Counted from the first letter of the stretch, positions 1 to 8,971 are shown. The stretch: 64,000 nt of DNA from Anderseniella sp963787895 (GCA_963787895.1 CAWBEX010000001.1:434001-498000); one strand, 5' to 3'. The notes: generated by a model not told the origin, from the sequence alone. Numbers and translations are program-made.

Positions 1-885
1 AACGACGCGGGCAAGGCTATAGCCGTATGTGTGGATGTAACGCCCCGCTATGTCGAGGCCGACCCGTTTGAAGGTGGCAAGCAGGCAGTGGCAGAGGTAT
101 GGCGCAATCTCACTGCAGTGGGTGCTGACCCAATTGCCATTACCGACAACCTGAACTTCGGCAACCCAGAGAAACCAGAAATCATGGGCACCCTCGTGCA
201 CGCCATCAAGGGTATCGGCGCAGCATGCATCGCGCTCAATTTCCCCGTCGTGTCCGGAAACGTATCGCTATACAACGAAACCCACGGCAAGGGCATTCTG
301 CCAACTCCTGCCATCGGTGGTGTTGGCCTGATGCCTGACGTGAGACAGATGGCGACCTTGGCCTTCAAACAGGAGGGCGATGCGATCATCCTCATTGGTG
401 GGCACGGGACACATCTGGGCCAGTCGATGTACCTGCGTGAAATACTGGGGCGTGAGGAAGGCACTCCGCCGCCGGTTGACCTGGACCTGGAGAAAAAGAA
501 CGGGAATTTCGTGCGCATGTTGATCCGCAAGGCGCGCGCCACGGCAGTGCACGACATCTCCGATGGCGGTCTGGTTGCAGCTTTGGCCGACATGGCATTG
601 GCGTCGCGCATAGGCTGCAAGATTGAACTGCCACGCGGCAAAGACACCCACGCAGCCTTGTTCGGCGAGGATCAGGCACGCTATGTCATCACCTGCCGAC
701 CAATGGACGCCCACGCCCTCTTGGGCGCAGCAGAAGATGCAGGCGTTTCCGCATCGCGGATCGGTACCGTTACCGGCTCAGGCTTGATTGTGATGGGCGA
801 AGCGTCCATATCTCTCAACAAACTGCGTGCAGCTCACGAGAACTGGTTCCCATCCTACATGAGCACCGCCGCAGAAGTTGCTTGA
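1..885 (+). CDS. purL: Phosphoribosylformylglycinamidine synthase subunit PurL (3' part)
   Basis: This is the C-terminal part of the large FGAM synthase subunit, which converts FGAR, glutamine-derived ammonia and ATP to FGAM in de novo purine synthesis in the cytosol. The reading frame is open from base 1, so the start lies upstream of the window. About 294 residues are visible, including DPFEGGKQAV, a TDNLNFGNPEKPE segment and HDISDGGLVAALADMA, all typical of the second AIRS-like half. The gene ends 12 bp before a bolA-like gene and is followed by grxD, a gene order common in Rhizobiales. The small separate-subunit form (PurL with PurS and PurQ) is inferred from the family and lineage; PurS and PurQ are not in view. 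Confidence 0.96.
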   Translation, partial: NDAGKAIAVCVDVTPRYVEADPFEGGKQAVAEVWRNLTAVGADPIAITDNLNFGNPEKPEIMGTLVHAIKGIGAACIALNFPVVSGNVSLYNETHGKGILPTPAIGGVGLMPDVRQMATLAFKQEGDAIILIGGHGTHLGQSMYLREILGREEGTPPPVDLDLEKKNGNFVRMLIRKARATAVHDISDGGLVAALADMALASRIGCKIELPRGKDTHAALFGEDQARYVITCRPMDAHALLGAAEDAGVSASRIGTVTGSGLIVMGEASISLNKLRAAHENWFPSYMSTAAEVA

Positions 886-897
886 AGGATTCGACAA

Positions 898-1131
898 ATG
901 CCGATGCCCGCTGATGAAATCACTGCAATGATCAAGGACGCCCTGCCCGATGCGCAGATCGAGCTGACCGATCTTGCTGGCGACAACGACCATTGGCAGG
1001 TAACAATTATTTCAGAAGCCTTCCGGGGCAAACCCAAGGTGCGGCAGCACCAGATGGTGTATGCTGCCCTTAAAGGTAAAATGGGCGGCGAACTGCATGC
1101 CCTTGCACTGAATACCAAAGCACCGGAATAA
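898..1131 (+). CDS. BolA family protein
   Basis: A 77-residue BolA/IbaG-type protein. BolA proteins pair with CGFS monothiol glutaredoxins and handle [2Fe-2S] clusters or iron-dependent regulation in the cytosol. The sequence shows the short BolA fold: an N-terminal helix (EITAMIKDALPDA), a central beta segment (HWQVTIISEAFRGK), and the VRQHQMVYAALK stretch with the histidine usually conserved in the family. It sits 19 bp ahead of the glutaredoxin gene, which supports a functional BolA-Grx pair. The ATG at 898 follows purL closely. The choice between BolA and IbaG subtypes is not resolved. Confidence 0.93.
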   Translation: MPMPADEITAMIKDALPDAQIELTDLAGDNDHWQVTIISEAFRGKPKVRQHQMVYAALKGKMGGELHALALNTKAPE

Positions 1132-1150
1132 ACGCTCAACAAGGAGCCCT

Positions 1151-1501
1151 ATGATGTCCAACCCAATCCATGACTGGATCGACAACGCAGTAAACAACAA
1201 TGACGTGGTGCTGTTCATGAAGGGCACCCCGGACCAGCCCCAGTGCGGGTTCTCCGGCCGAGTTGTAAAAATGCTCGACTACCTTGGCGTACCATATGCC
1301 GGCATCAATGTGTTGCAATCCGATGACCTGCGTAATGGCATCAAGGAATATTCAGATTGGCCAACCATCCCGCAGCTTTATGTCAAGGGCGAGTTCGTTG
1401 GCGGTTGTGACATCATTACCGAGATGTTCCAGAATGGCGACCTGAAACAGACCTTTTCGGACGGCGGTGTAGAGGTAAAAGAGGCCAACGAGACGGCCTG
1501 A
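1151..1501 (+). CDS. grxD: Monothiol glutaredoxin, Grx4 family
   Basis: A 116-residue CGFS-type monothiol glutaredoxin. These proteins bind and transfer [2Fe-2S] clusters with glutathione, often together with BolA. The CGFS active site is at residues 32-35, and the glutathione-contacting segments WPTIPQLYVKGEF and GGCD follow in the right order. Length matches the family. Two ATG codons occur in tandem (1151 and 1154); an AAGGAG ribosome site at 1141-1146 fits the second slightly better. A strong terminator follows, so purL-bolA-grxD probably ends here as one unit. Confidence 0.96.
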   Translation: MMSNPIHDWIDNAVNNNDVVLFMKGTPDQPQCGFSGRVVKMLDYLGVPYAGINVLQSDDLRNGIKEYSDWPTIPQLYVKGEFVGGCDIITEMFQNGDLKQTFSDGGVEVKEANETA

Positions 1502-1524
1502 CAAGACCTCTCCTGCAAGAATAG

Positions 1525-1555
1525 ACCCCGGTGCGCCGACGCGCTGGGGTTTTTC
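1525..1555 (+). terminator. Rho-independent terminator after grxD
   Basis: A GC-rich hairpin (ACCCC-GTGCGC pairing with GCGC-GGGGT, apex CGAC) is directly followed by TTTTTC. It starts about 24 bp after the grxD stop codon and faces the plus strand, so it most likely ends the purL-bolA-grxD transcript. Confidence 0.85.
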
Positions 1556-1652
1556 TTGATCCGTACACTTCATTGATCAACGTCAAGACACGGCCATATA
1601 TTTGGCGCTAGACTGTCTTTATCGAGGGGGGATCTCGAAAGGAGTCGCCAGA

Positions 1653-2033
1653 ATGATCAATCGCAAAACACTCACCATGGCGCTTGGCCTTGGCATTGGC
1701 TTGTTGCTGGCACCTGCAACAGCTTCTGCTACGCCGGCCGCAAGCGGTCTCGCAAACAGCGGAATTGCAGGCATAGCGACCCAAGCCAACCAGGTCACAA
1801 AAGTGCACCGCCGCAGGCTCAGGCATCGCCGCCACCGCGGGCCGTCATTTTATTTCGGCTTTGGCGCACCATCCTACTACTATGACCCGTATCCGTACTA
1901 TTATCGCCCGCGTGTCCGCAGGTATCGAGGTGGTTCATGCCACCGCTGGCACCGCCGGTGCGTGCGCAACTGGGGATACCGCAATTCAAGCTATCGCCAA
2001 TGCATGCGTTACCACGGCTGCCGCCCTCGGTAA
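1653..2033 (+). CDS. Small secreted arginine/tyrosine-rich protein, cysteine-containing tail
   Basis: A 126-residue protein of unknown function. It begins with a signal peptide (hydrophobic LGLGIGLLLAPATASA, likely cleavage after ATASA near residue 27), then a basic RRRLRHRRHRG patch, a tyrosine-rich stretch (YYYDPYPYYYRPR) and a C-terminal tail with four cysteines (CHRWHRRC, QCMRYHGC) suited to disulphides. I recall small Hyphomicrobiales exported proteins with similar C-W-RC-NWG-Y-CM-H-C tails. The ATG at 1653 is preferred over an in-frame start at 1602 because AAAGGAG lies just upstream and the signal peptide then begins normally. It is monocistronic. A periplasmic or surface structural role is only a guess. 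Confidence 0.75.
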   Translation: MINRKTLTMALGLGIGLLLAPATASATPAASGLANSGIAGIATQANQVTKVHRRRLRHRRHRGPSFYFGFGAPSYYYDPYPYYYRPRVRRYRGGSCHRWHRRCVRNWGYRNSSYRQCMRYHGCRPR

Positions 2034-2105
2034 GGTCTGCACGGTACACCAACACGGGCTTTCAGATCATTGATCTGGAAGCCTTTTTTGTGCTCAGTTG
2101 ACTCA

Positions 2106-2660
2106 ATGTCATACCAGACCGTCAAAACCCGCGCGACTGCTGAACTGGAAGAAAAAGGGTCACGCTTCCTTGGCTTCCTGGTGCCCTATGCCGAATTTGA
2201 CACAACTCTGGCGCACCTTCGCGAAGAACACCGCAAGGCCTCGCACCATGTCACCGCCTTCCGGCACATGTTGCCGGACAATCGCATCGAGGAAGGCGCC
2301 AAGGACGACGGCGAACCTGCCGGCACATCGGGCATGCCGACGTTGAAAGTGCTGATTGGCGCAAGTCTGGTTGATGCAGGCATCATCATCGTGCGCTATT
2401 TCGGCGGCACCAAGCTTGGCGCGGGCGGTCTCGCGCGGGCTTACTCTGGCACGGCAATCCGATGCATTGATGCCGCCGGTATCACGCCCTGGCACCGCAT
2501 CATCTGCCGCACCCTGACCTGTGGTTTTGACGAAATGTCAGGACTGGAACAGCGCATATCCGCTGCAGCTGCACTGGTGGTGACACAGCGCCTCTACTCC
2601 AGCACCGGCGTCAGCATTACCGTGCAGGGTCCGGAAGCCCTGATAACCGGGCTGGCGTGA
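2106..2660 (+). CDS. yigZ: YigZ/IMPACT family protein
   Basis: A 184-residue protein of the YigZ/IMPACT family (UPF0029 N-terminal domain, DUF1949-like C-terminal part). The N-terminal domain is recognised by GSRFLGFLVP, the HHVTAFRHMLPDN segment and the hallmark DDGEPAGTSGMP followed by IIIVRYFGGTKLGAGGLARAY. The bacterial protein's biochemical role is poorly known; eukaryotic IMPACT regulates the kinase GCN2. The start at 2106 gives the standard N terminus (MSYQTVKT); an in-frame start at 2070 would add 12 unconserved residues. Its stop codon abuts that of the convergent ppk2 gene in a TGATCA hexamer with no spacer. Confidence 0.9.
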   Translation: MSYQTVKTRATAELEEKGSRFLGFLVPYAEFDTTLAHLREEHRKASHHVTAFRHMLPDNRIEEGAKDDGEPAGTSGMPTLKVLIGASLVDAGIIIVRYFGGTKLGAGGLARAYSGTAIRCIDAAGITPWHRIICRTLTCGFDEMSGLEQRISAAAALVVTQRLYSSTGVSITVQGPEALITGLA

Positions 2661-3593
2661 TCAGGTATCCGAGCCCTTGCTGACATCCGAGTGCAGACGA
2701 GCGCCCAGTATATGATCGCTGTGGCCAATAACATCATCGCCAGCCCCGACAATCAGCGGATTTGGAGGCCGCACCACAGAGCGGTCCTTGCCTGGATAAT
2801 CCAGCGAAGACAGGAAATGCCGCATGCAATTCAGCCGTGCGCGCTTCTTGTCGTTGGACTTCACGATTGTCCAGGGCGCATCCGCAGTGTCGGTGTAGAA
2901 AAACATGGCTTCCTTCGCTTCGGTGTAATCGTCCCATTTGTCCAGCGAGGCCCGGTCTATTGGTGACAGTTTCCATTTCTTCAATGGCTCCGCCTCCCGC
3001 GACTTGAAGCGGCGCAGTTGCTCATCGCGCGTCACCGAGAACCAGTACTTGAACAGCTTGATGCCGCTGCGAACGATCATGCGCTCAAGGTCTGGCGTCT
3101 GACGCATGAACTCCAGATAGTCGTTTGCGCTACAAAAACCCATCACACGTTCAACCCCGGCCCGGTTGTACCAGGACCGGTCAAACATGACGATCTCGCC
3201 ACCAGAGGGCAGATGCTCGATATAGCGCTGGAAGTACCACTGGGTTTTTTCCTTGTCCGACGGCTTTTCCAGCGCAACAACGCGTGCACCGCGCGGGTTC
3301 AGGTGTTCGGTGAACCGCTTGATTGTTCCACCCTTGCCCGCAGCATCGCGGCCTTCGAACAACATCAGGATGCGCTGATCGGTTGCCCTTACCCACTCCT
3401 GCACCTTGAGCAGTTCTACCTGTAGCTTGGCTTTCTGCTTTTCGTAGGTTGGCCTGCGTATCTTCGTCTTGTAGGGATACTCGCCGTTCTCGAACACACG
3501 CCGGATGGCTTCACGTTCGGTCTCCCGCACTGCAGAGCCGTTCATTGCTTTTGCGCTGGTCTGCCCGGCTTGTGGCTCCGGTATATCTGCCAT
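2661..3593 (-). CDS. ppk2: Polyphosphate kinase 2 family protein
   Basis: A 310-residue PPK2 enzyme that transfers phosphate between polyphosphate and nucleoside diphosphates (or monophosphates, depending on class) in the cytosol. Walker A is at residues 81-89 (GRDAAGKGG), Walker B at about 137-146 (FDRSWYNRAG), and the lid region includes SREAEPLKKWKLSPID, all conserved. Length and the single P-loop domain agree with one-domain PPK2, probably class I, which favours GDP/ADP phosphorylation; the class call is inference. The first 35 residues are poorly conserved and may be disordered. It runs convergently against yigZ with no gap, and its promoter region is divergent from the MFS gene at 3694. 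Confidence 0.94.
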   Translation of the reverse strand: MADIPEPQAGQTSAKAMNGSAVRETEREAIRRVFENGEYPYKTKIRRPTYEKQKAKLQVELLKVQEWVRATDQRILMLFEGRDAAGKGGTIKRFTEHLNPRGARVVALEKPSDKEKTQWYFQRYIEHLPSGGEIVMFDRSWYNRAGVERVMGFCSANDYLEFMRQTPDLERMIVRSGIKLFKYWFSVTRDEQLRRFKSREAEPLKKWKLSPIDRASLDKWDDYTEAKEAMFFYTDTADAPWTIVKSNDKKRARLNCMRHFLSSLDYPGKDRSVVRPPNPLIVGAGDDVIGHSDHILGARLHSDVSKGSDT

Positions 3594-3693
3594 GTGACAC
3601 CTCCCAATTGCATTATTTCAAATACCCGGCTAACCCAAATGGTGCGCCAGTGCCTTGACCTATGACAAATCTCCAACCGGAAAGAACCCGTCC

Positions 3694-4938
3694 ATGTCCG
3701 CATCTTCTGCACCAGCAGCCCTGCCCCGCATCAATCCGATGCTGGTCATTACCTGTGGTTGCCTGATTGCCTTGATCGCGTTTGGCGTGCGCTCGACCAT
3801 GGGCCTGTTCAACACTCCCATCACCGAGGCGAATGGCTGGGGCCGGGAAACTTTCGGACTGGCAATGGCGCTGCAAAACCTCGTTTGGGGCATTGCACAA
3901 CCATTTGCAGGCGCATTCGCCGACAAGTTCGGCACGTTTCGCGTCATAGTTCTGGGGGCAGTCGTCTATGCTTCCGGTACCGCCCTGCTGGTAGTGTCCG
4001 ACTCTGCCGGCATGATCTACCTCGCCGGCGGACTGTTGATGGGGCTTGGCATTGCCATGACCTCGTTCTCCGTCATCATGGCTTCATTTGCCCGTCTTGT
4101 GCCGCCGGAAAAGCGCTCCTGGTCTTTCGGCATTGCCACCGCAGCCTCATCCATGGGTCAGTTCGTGTTTGCTCCATTGGGCCAAGGCTTCATATCCGCA
4201 TTTGGCTGGGAGATGGCCTTGCTGCTGCTGGCCGGTTCGGTGCTGTTCATGTGGGCGCTGGTTCTGCCGCTGCGCGCAGCAAAGGGTGGTGTGGCGCGTG
4301 ATGAAACCGAGCTTGAAATGAGTATCGGCGAAGCCTTGTCACGCGCCATGAAACACCCCAGCTTCGTGCTGCTCAGCCTCGGATTCTTCGTCTGCGGTTT
4401 CCAGGTTGCCTTTCTGACTGTGCACATGCCCGCCATGCTGGTAGGCCGGGGCATCGACCCGCAACTGGCCGCCTGGTCAATCGGCATTGTCGGCTTGTTC
4501 AATGTCATCGGCGCCTACACGGCTGGTATCGTCGGCGGCAAGTACTCGCGTCGATACAGCCTGACCCTGCTGTATGTCGCCCGGTCAATTGTGATGGCAA
4601 CCTTCTTCCTGTTGCCGATCACTGCGCTGTCGACCGTCATCTTCGCCGCCTGCATGGGTCTGCTGTGGCTCAGCACTGTCCCGCTCACCATGGGTCTGGT
4701 CACTGTCATCTGCGGCACCCGCTACATGGCCATGCTGTATGGCATCGTGTTCTTCTCCCACCAGGTCGGCTCCTTCCTGGGTGTCTGGCTCGGCGGCAGG
4801 TTGTTCGACCAGTTCGGCAACTACAACACCGTATGGTGGCTTGCCGTGGCGCTGGGGCTATTCGCGGCCATCATGCACTGGCCCATCAGGGAAGCACGCG
4901 CACCCTCATTCGCTGTACCTGAAGGCGCAAACGCTTGA
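3694..4938 (+). CDS. MFS transporter, MCT/oxalate-formate antiporter-like
   Basis: A 414-residue inner-membrane major facilitator with about twelve hydrophobic segments. The N half has FGVRSTMGLFNTPITEANGWGRETF and a loop GAFADKFGTFRV matching the MFS loop 2-3 signature; the two halves are split by a hydrophilic stretch near residues 210-230. The pattern recalls monocarboxylate or oxalate/formate-type MFS proteins, but the substrate cannot be read from sequence. The ATG at 3694 has GGAAAG upstream and is preferred to a TTG 13 codons earlier. It is followed, with almost no gap, by a small membrane-anchored protein that may be co-translated. Confidence 0.88.
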   Translation: MSASSAPAALPRINPMLVITCGCLIALIAFGVRSTMGLFNTPITEANGWGRETFGLAMALQNLVWGIAQPFAGAFADKFGTFRVIVLGAVVYASGTALLVVSDSAGMIYLAGGLLMGLGIAMTSFSVIMASFARLVPPEKRSWSFGIATAASSMGQFVFAPLGQGFISAFGWEMALLLLAGSVLFMWALVLPLRAAKGGVARDETELEMSIGEALSRAMKHPSFVLLSLGFFVCGFQVAFLTVHMPAMLVGRGIDPQLAAWSIGIVGLFNVIGAYTAGIVGGKYSRRYSLTLLYVARSIVMATFFLLPITALSTVIFAACMGLLWLSTVPLTMGLVTVICGTRYMAMLYGIVFFSHQVGSFLGVWLGGRLFDQFGNYNTVWWLAVALGLFAAIMHWPIREARAPSFAVPEGANA

Positions 4939-4952
4939 ATGGCAACAGCCGA

Positions 4953-5330
4953 ATGACCTGGCCAGGCCACAAGTTTGCGGCAATCTTCTTTGTCAGCGTC
5001 CTGACCCTGTTCCTTGCACTGTCCGCACTGTTCATGATTTCCAGCCGGGCAGACGACAGCCAGGCCGGCACCCTGCTGGCAGTATTTCCGCCTTCAACCA
5101 GACCGAACTCGGTATTTGGCAAGATCATCCTGGCAGGCGGCGATCCGGTGCGTCCCACCTGGGTTCGCGGCACCTGGGTGGTGCATTCCGATGAGCCAGG
5201 CTTTGCAGGCAGGCTGAAACAGCATGGAGCCATCGGCGCCTACACCTCCTCACCCATCCTGCCTCAATTGGCCGGCTGCTTCGCGTATGCAGATGCGAAA
5301 GTCACGCAGGTTTTCGCAATCAACCAGTAG
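4953..5330 (+). CDS. Hypothetical membrane-anchored protein
   Basis: A 125-residue protein I do not recognise. It has one N-terminal hydrophobic segment (about residues 6-25, FFVSVLTLFLALSALFMI) serving as signal anchor or signal peptide, then a roughly 95-residue soluble part containing FGKIILAGGDPVRPTWVRG and HSDEPGFAGRLKQHGAIGAY. The gene nearly touches the upstream MFS gene; a TTG at 4935 overlapping that stop codon is an alternative, coupled start. Its position suggests co-expression with the carrier. The soluble part most likely lies in the periplasm. No catalytic motif is visible. Confidence 0.7.
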   Translation: MTWPGHKFAAIFFVSVLTLFLALSALFMISSRADDSQAGTLLAVFPPSTRPNSVFGKIILAGGDPVRPTWVRGTWVVHSDEPGFAGRLKQHGAIGAYTSSPILPQLAGCFAYADAKVTQVFAINQ

Positions 5331-5359
5331 GGCTATGGCCGGTTGCCGATTGCTGACTC

Positions 5360-6364
5360 CTACTCGGTCAGATCAGCCATCGTCAGCTTGAGCTGCTTCA
5401 GCTTGTAGTCTTCCAGCTTGTACTGAAACCCCTCGGTACGCGCCTTCAGATCCTTTGCAGTGGTCTTGTCTTTGCCGACATTGAGCACTTCAAGGCTCAC
5501 CCAGTCATCTGCCGTGATGTTGAATTGTACCAGCATACCATCTGCCATCATCAGCCGGGTTCGCCAGACGGTTTCTCCACCTTCATTCTTGCGCACATCG
5601 GTGAAGCGCACATTGCCCAAATCGGTTGCTGCATAACGGATTGTCAGATCGTTTTTTGGTTTCTTGCCGTCCGGCACGTTATCCAGCTCAAACTTCGGTT
5701 GCCCGCCCTCCGTCACGCCGGTACGGCGCACCCTGGTCTGATCACCCGTTTGCGGCTCGAACTCGGCCAGCACCACATGGTCTATGTTCATGTCGGTGAC
5801 ATAGTCGTCCACCCACACTGTCAGTTCCGTGTCAGCATCTACCAGGCCCCGCGCCAGCCAGCTCTGCTGCTCACCCGGCAGACGCACATACTGGCCATCA
5901 CCCACAGCGCCGCCAATGCGTCCGCGTGCCTTCTTGCCAAGAATGATCTCGGCCAGCGTATTGCCTTGTGCATCTTCAAATCTAACAAGCCTGCCCTTGG
6001 CATCCTTGGCTACAGGATCGTCCACCTCGATGAGGACGAACTTGTCCTGACGCGCAGTCTTGGCCTCAAACTTCTCCAGGCTGGCCGCCGCTACCAGCGC
6101 TGTTTGAAATTTACCCGCCTTCACCGGATAGCCGGAGCCACCGAGTACGTAACCATCTTCCTTGCGTTCAATACGGACCTTCCGGTCACCCTTCTCCACG
6201 ACAATGGCAGCCACTTCATTGGCCTTGCCCAGAAGGTTCGGCAGCAGGCGCTCTCCGCGCCCGGCCTCCACAAACCCGGCAGAGTTGGATTGCAACTGCC
6301 AGGCAGCGCCGGCACAGGTCACAAATGCAGCCAAGGCAAGCACAATTACACCACGCGGCGTCAT
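5360..6364 (-). CDS. DUF4340 domain protein of a Gld-type ABC exporter operon
   Basis: A 334-residue protein with an N-terminal membrane anchor (GVIVLALAAFVTCAGAAW) and a long extracytoplasmic region containing repeated beta-rich DUF4340-like segments (VAAIVVEKGDRKVRIERKEDGY; LAEIILGKKARGRIGG; FTDVRKNEGGETVW). DUF4340 proteins are usually encoded beside GldG-type ABC auxiliary proteins, as here; their function is not established. The ATG at 6364 overlaps the stop of the upstream GldG-like gene (ATGA), so translation is probably coupled. It is the last gene of the four-gene minus-strand operon spanning 9718 to 5360. Confidence 0.88.
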   Translation of the reverse strand: MTPRGVIVLALAAFVTCAGAAWQLQSNSAGFVEAGRGERLLPNLLGKANEVAAIVVEKGDRKVRIERKEDGYVLGGSGYPVKAGKFQTALVAAASLEKFEAKTARQDKFVLIEVDDPVAKDAKGRLVRFEDAQGNTLAEIILGKKARGRIGGAVGDGQYVRLPGEQQSWLARGLVDADTELTVWVDDYVTDMNIDHVVLAEFEPQTGDQTRVRRTGVTEGGQPKFELDNVPDGKKPKNDLTIRYAATDLGNVRFTDVRKNEGGETVWRTRLMMADGMLVQFNITADDWVSLEVLNVGKDKTTAKDLKARTEGFQYKLEDYKLKQLKLTMADLTE

Positions 6365-8232
6365 TGCTGAACTCCCTTCGCCTTGTTCAGGCTTACGCGT
6401 GAGCGCCTGCGCCACAACGCAACAAAACCGAACAGCCCGATCAATAGCGGCACAATCGCGATGTTGATGGCTTTCACCCTGGTTCCAAGCGCATCAATGT
6501 CGGCTCTGAGGTTAAGCTGCACCTCGCGCAGGGACTTGCGAACCGTGAACATCTCCGTGCGGAAGTCTTCGATTGCCTTCTGATCGGCTTCCGTCAGTGT
6601 CACCTTGCCGTCCTTCGAGCGGGTCAACAAACTGGTGAGCTTCTTCTGGGTTTCTTCAAGCCGCTTGTTGAGCAACTGTTCCTGTTGCCTGAACCGCGCG
6701 TTGGCATCCGTGCGCAGCGCATCCACACGAGTGAACGGGCGCTGCTCCACGCCCCTGCCGCGCAATCCTGCCAGAGCCTGCCCACCAGCCATGTCCGATA
6801 TGGCATTGATCAGAAAATTGGCATTGCCGGCCCTCGGAATGACGGATCGCTGGCCCTGTTGCTCGCCAATCTCGGCCCAGAAACTGTCAAACAGCATGTC
6901 CGCGTCCGCCACGGTCAACACGTTGACGGCGCCGGTTGCGCGATGTTCGGATTCCACCTTTGCCGTCGCCGGTTTACCGCTGGCAAAAGCAGAACTTGCG
7001 TCGCCGCGTGTCCGCGCCGCCAGAATCCGCTGCTTGTTGTCAGGCAGATATGTCTGAAGCAGCTTGATCGGATTTGGATTGGCAAGCTGTTTTGCCTCCA
7101 CCATGGATGAACGCAGTGATGACGCTACAAGCGGCTGGAAGCTCAGCCGGGAGCCCTCTGCCGGCTCCAATGCGCCCGTCGAAGCCATCAGCAACGATGA
7201 CACCTGGTTGAAAACGCCATCTGACCGGTCGAAGCTGGTCTCCGGCATGGCAAGCCAGGTCACGTAGTTGACAATAGTCGGACTGCCCTGATTGATATAT
7301 TGCACCTGGCGCGAGTTCTCGATGTCCCCAACCACCTTGTCGCCGTCAATGCTGATGCCCCAGGCTTTCAGCAGCTTCACGTACTCAGGATTATCCTTGA
7401 ACCCCTCACGCCGGCCCGGCAGCACTTCCGAATAGGGATCAGCGAAAACAATCACCGGCTTGCCAGAAAGTGCAAACTGGTCAATCGCATACGCGGTCTT
7501 TTCGTCGATTACCGCGGGTGCAATCATCAGCAGCAGATCAACATCATCAGCCAAGGCATCGAACGTTGGCGCCAGCACATCGACATCAAAAAATTCGCGC
7601 AACTGGTTGAAGACTTCCCAGGCCGGGATTTGCTGGCCTGTCTGCGGGTTGATATTTCCCACCACCGGCAGACGGCTCATCATGGCAATCTTCTTCTTGC
7701 CGGCGTTTGCCAGTTTGAAAATTATCCGCGTCAGATCAAGCTCGAGAAACTCCTGCCGCTCCAGCGCAAGAAAGGGAATCGTCTCCACTTCATCTGTCGA
7801 GTTGGTGCCCGCGAGCCCGAAATAGGCTGACCCGTTGCCACCCGGCAACGGCGCGCCCTGCAAGCCAACGGCAGCGGCTTCGTCCTCTTCGTCGGTAAAC
7901 CGGTCTGCCTTTACCAGCGCAACTCTCAACTTGCCTGCAGCAAGGCTTTCATAATGGCGCAGCATCGACAGGACACGGTCGTGATAGCGTGCATATGTCG
8001 GCACCTGTTCGCCAAGATCGGACGTATAGAAGAACCGCAGCGTTACCGGCTCATCGAGGTTCGACAGTACAGACCTCGTCGCATCGGACAGTGTGTATAT
8101 GCCACCTTCCGTCATGTCGGCCCGGTACCGGCCGAGCCCCTGCGACGACCACAGATTGATCGCTATCAGCGCAATCGCACCAAATACCAGTGCCGCAACG
8201 CCAAGTGTTGATCTTGAAACAGAACCAGGCAT
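6361..8232 (-). CDS. GldG-like ABC exporter auxiliary protein
   Basis: A 623-residue protein matching the ABC-type auxiliary family that includes gliding-motility GldG. It has an N-terminal transmembrane helix (VAALVFGAIALIAINLW), a large periplasmic part beginning ADMTEGGIYTLSDATRSVLSNLDEPVTLRFFY, a coiled-coil stretch near residues 520-580 (LNKRLEETQKKLTSLLTRSKDG, EDFRTEMFTVRKSLREVQ) and a C-terminal helix (AIVPLLIGLFGFVALWRRR). The operon order ATPase, permease, GldG-like, DUF4340 is characteristic. In Bacteroidota the related GldAFG complex is needed for gliding; in Proteobacteria the role is unknown. The start is 3 bp after the permease stop. Confidence 0.9.
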   Translation of the reverse strand: MPGSVSRSTLGVAALVFGAIALIAINLWSSQGLGRYRADMTEGGIYTLSDATRSVLSNLDEPVTLRFFYTSDLGEQVPTYARYHDRVLSMLRHYESLAAGKLRVALVKADRFTDEEDEAAAVGLQGAPLPGGNGSAYFGLAGTNSTDEVETIPFLALERQEFLELDLTRIIFKLANAGKKKIAMMSRLPVVGNINPQTGQQIPAWEVFNQLREFFDVDVLAPTFDALADDVDLLLMIAPAVIDEKTAYAIDQFALSGKPVIVFADPYSEVLPGRREGFKDNPEYVKLLKAWGISIDGDKVVGDIENSRQVQYINQGSPTIVNYVTWLAMPETSFDRSDGVFNQVSSLLMASTGALEPAEGSRLSFQPLVASSLRSSMVEAKQLANPNPIKLLQTYLPDNKQRILAARTRGDASSAFASGKPATAKVESEHRATGAVNVLTVADADMLFDSFWAEIGEQQGQRSVIPRAGNANFLINAISDMAGGQALAGLRGRGVEQRPFTRVDALRTDANARFRQQEQLLNKRLEETQKKLTSLLTRSKDGKVTLTEADQKAIEDFRTEMFTVRKSLREVQLNLRADIDALGTRVKAINIAIVPLLIGLFGFVALWRRRSRVSLNKAKGVQQ

Positions 8233-8235
8233 GCC

Positions 8236-8970
8236 CTATCCCGCCTTCTTCAGATCAACAGCAACAACAGTTGCCAGCAGCCAGAACCCCGTCATCGACA
8301 GCGCCCAGATCACGGTTGGCAGCTCGATCATGCCGCGCGTCAACCCGTCATACTGCGACAACGCCGAAAGCGCAGACACCCCGGTCACAACTGCTTCAGG
8401 TGCAATTGCCCGAACCGCGTTGAGTACAATCGGCGTGCCTGATGTTACGAACACGAAACTCGCCGCCACCGCCAGCACGAAGGCGATCACCTGGTTGCTG
8501 GTAACCGCCGACATGCAGCTTCCGATCGCCATGAAAACTCCAGCCAACACCAGCCCTCCAGCATAGCTGACTGCAATGACGCCGTTGTCGGGTGAGCCGA
8601 GATAATTCACCGTTGCCCACAGCGGTACCGTGCACAACAGCGCCACCGAAACGAACACCACACCCGCCAGCCATTTGCCTATAACCGCCTGCCACACCGT
8701 GACCGGCAGCGTCATAAGCAGCTCAATGGTGCCGCTGCGCCGCTCCTCCGCCCACAACCGCATGGAGATCGCCGGTATCAGAATGAGAAACAGCCACGGC
8801 AGGTAGATGAAGAACGGCTGCAAGTCAGCTACACCGCGCTCATACAGATTGCCAATGTAAAAGGTGAACAACCCTGACAGCATGACAAAGATGATCAGAA
8901 ACACATATGCAATCGGAGTGCGGAAGTAGCCCGCCAGTTCCCGCCTGAAGATCGCCAACGTACATGACAT
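8236..8970 (-). CDS. ABC transporter permease, ABC-2/GldF type
   Basis: A 244-residue integral membrane permease. It opens with the typical ABC-2 cytoplasmic N terminus (CTLAIFRRELAGYFRTPIAYVFL) followed by about six hydrophobic segments and the conserved RLWAEERRSGTIELLMTLP motif between the second and third. This motif marks GldF/NosY-like permeases. The ATG at 8970 is chosen because it begins 1 bp after the stop of the ATPase gene, whereas a longer frame to 9048 would overlap it. It forms the channel half of the exporter with the ATPase at 8972-9718. Confidence 0.92.
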   Translation of the reverse strand: MSCTLAIFRRELAGYFRTPIAYVFLIIFVMLSGLFTFYIGNLYERGVADLQPFFIYLPWLFLILIPAISMRLWAEERRSGTIELLMTLPVTVWQAVIGKWLAGVVFVSVALLCTVPLWATVNYLGSPDNGVIAVSYAGGLVLAGVFMAIGSCMSAVTSNQVIAFVLAVAASFVFVTSGTPIVLNAVRAIAPEAVVTGVSALSALSQYDGLTRGMIELPTVIWALSMTGFWLLATVVAVDLKKAG

Positions 8971-8971
8971 G

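Noticed and set aside
5525..6370. 281-codon plus-strand open frame antisense to the DUF4340 gene
   Set aside because: It mirrors a well-supported conserved gene, has no recognisable domain and no ribosome site; GC-rich codon bias creates such antisense frames.
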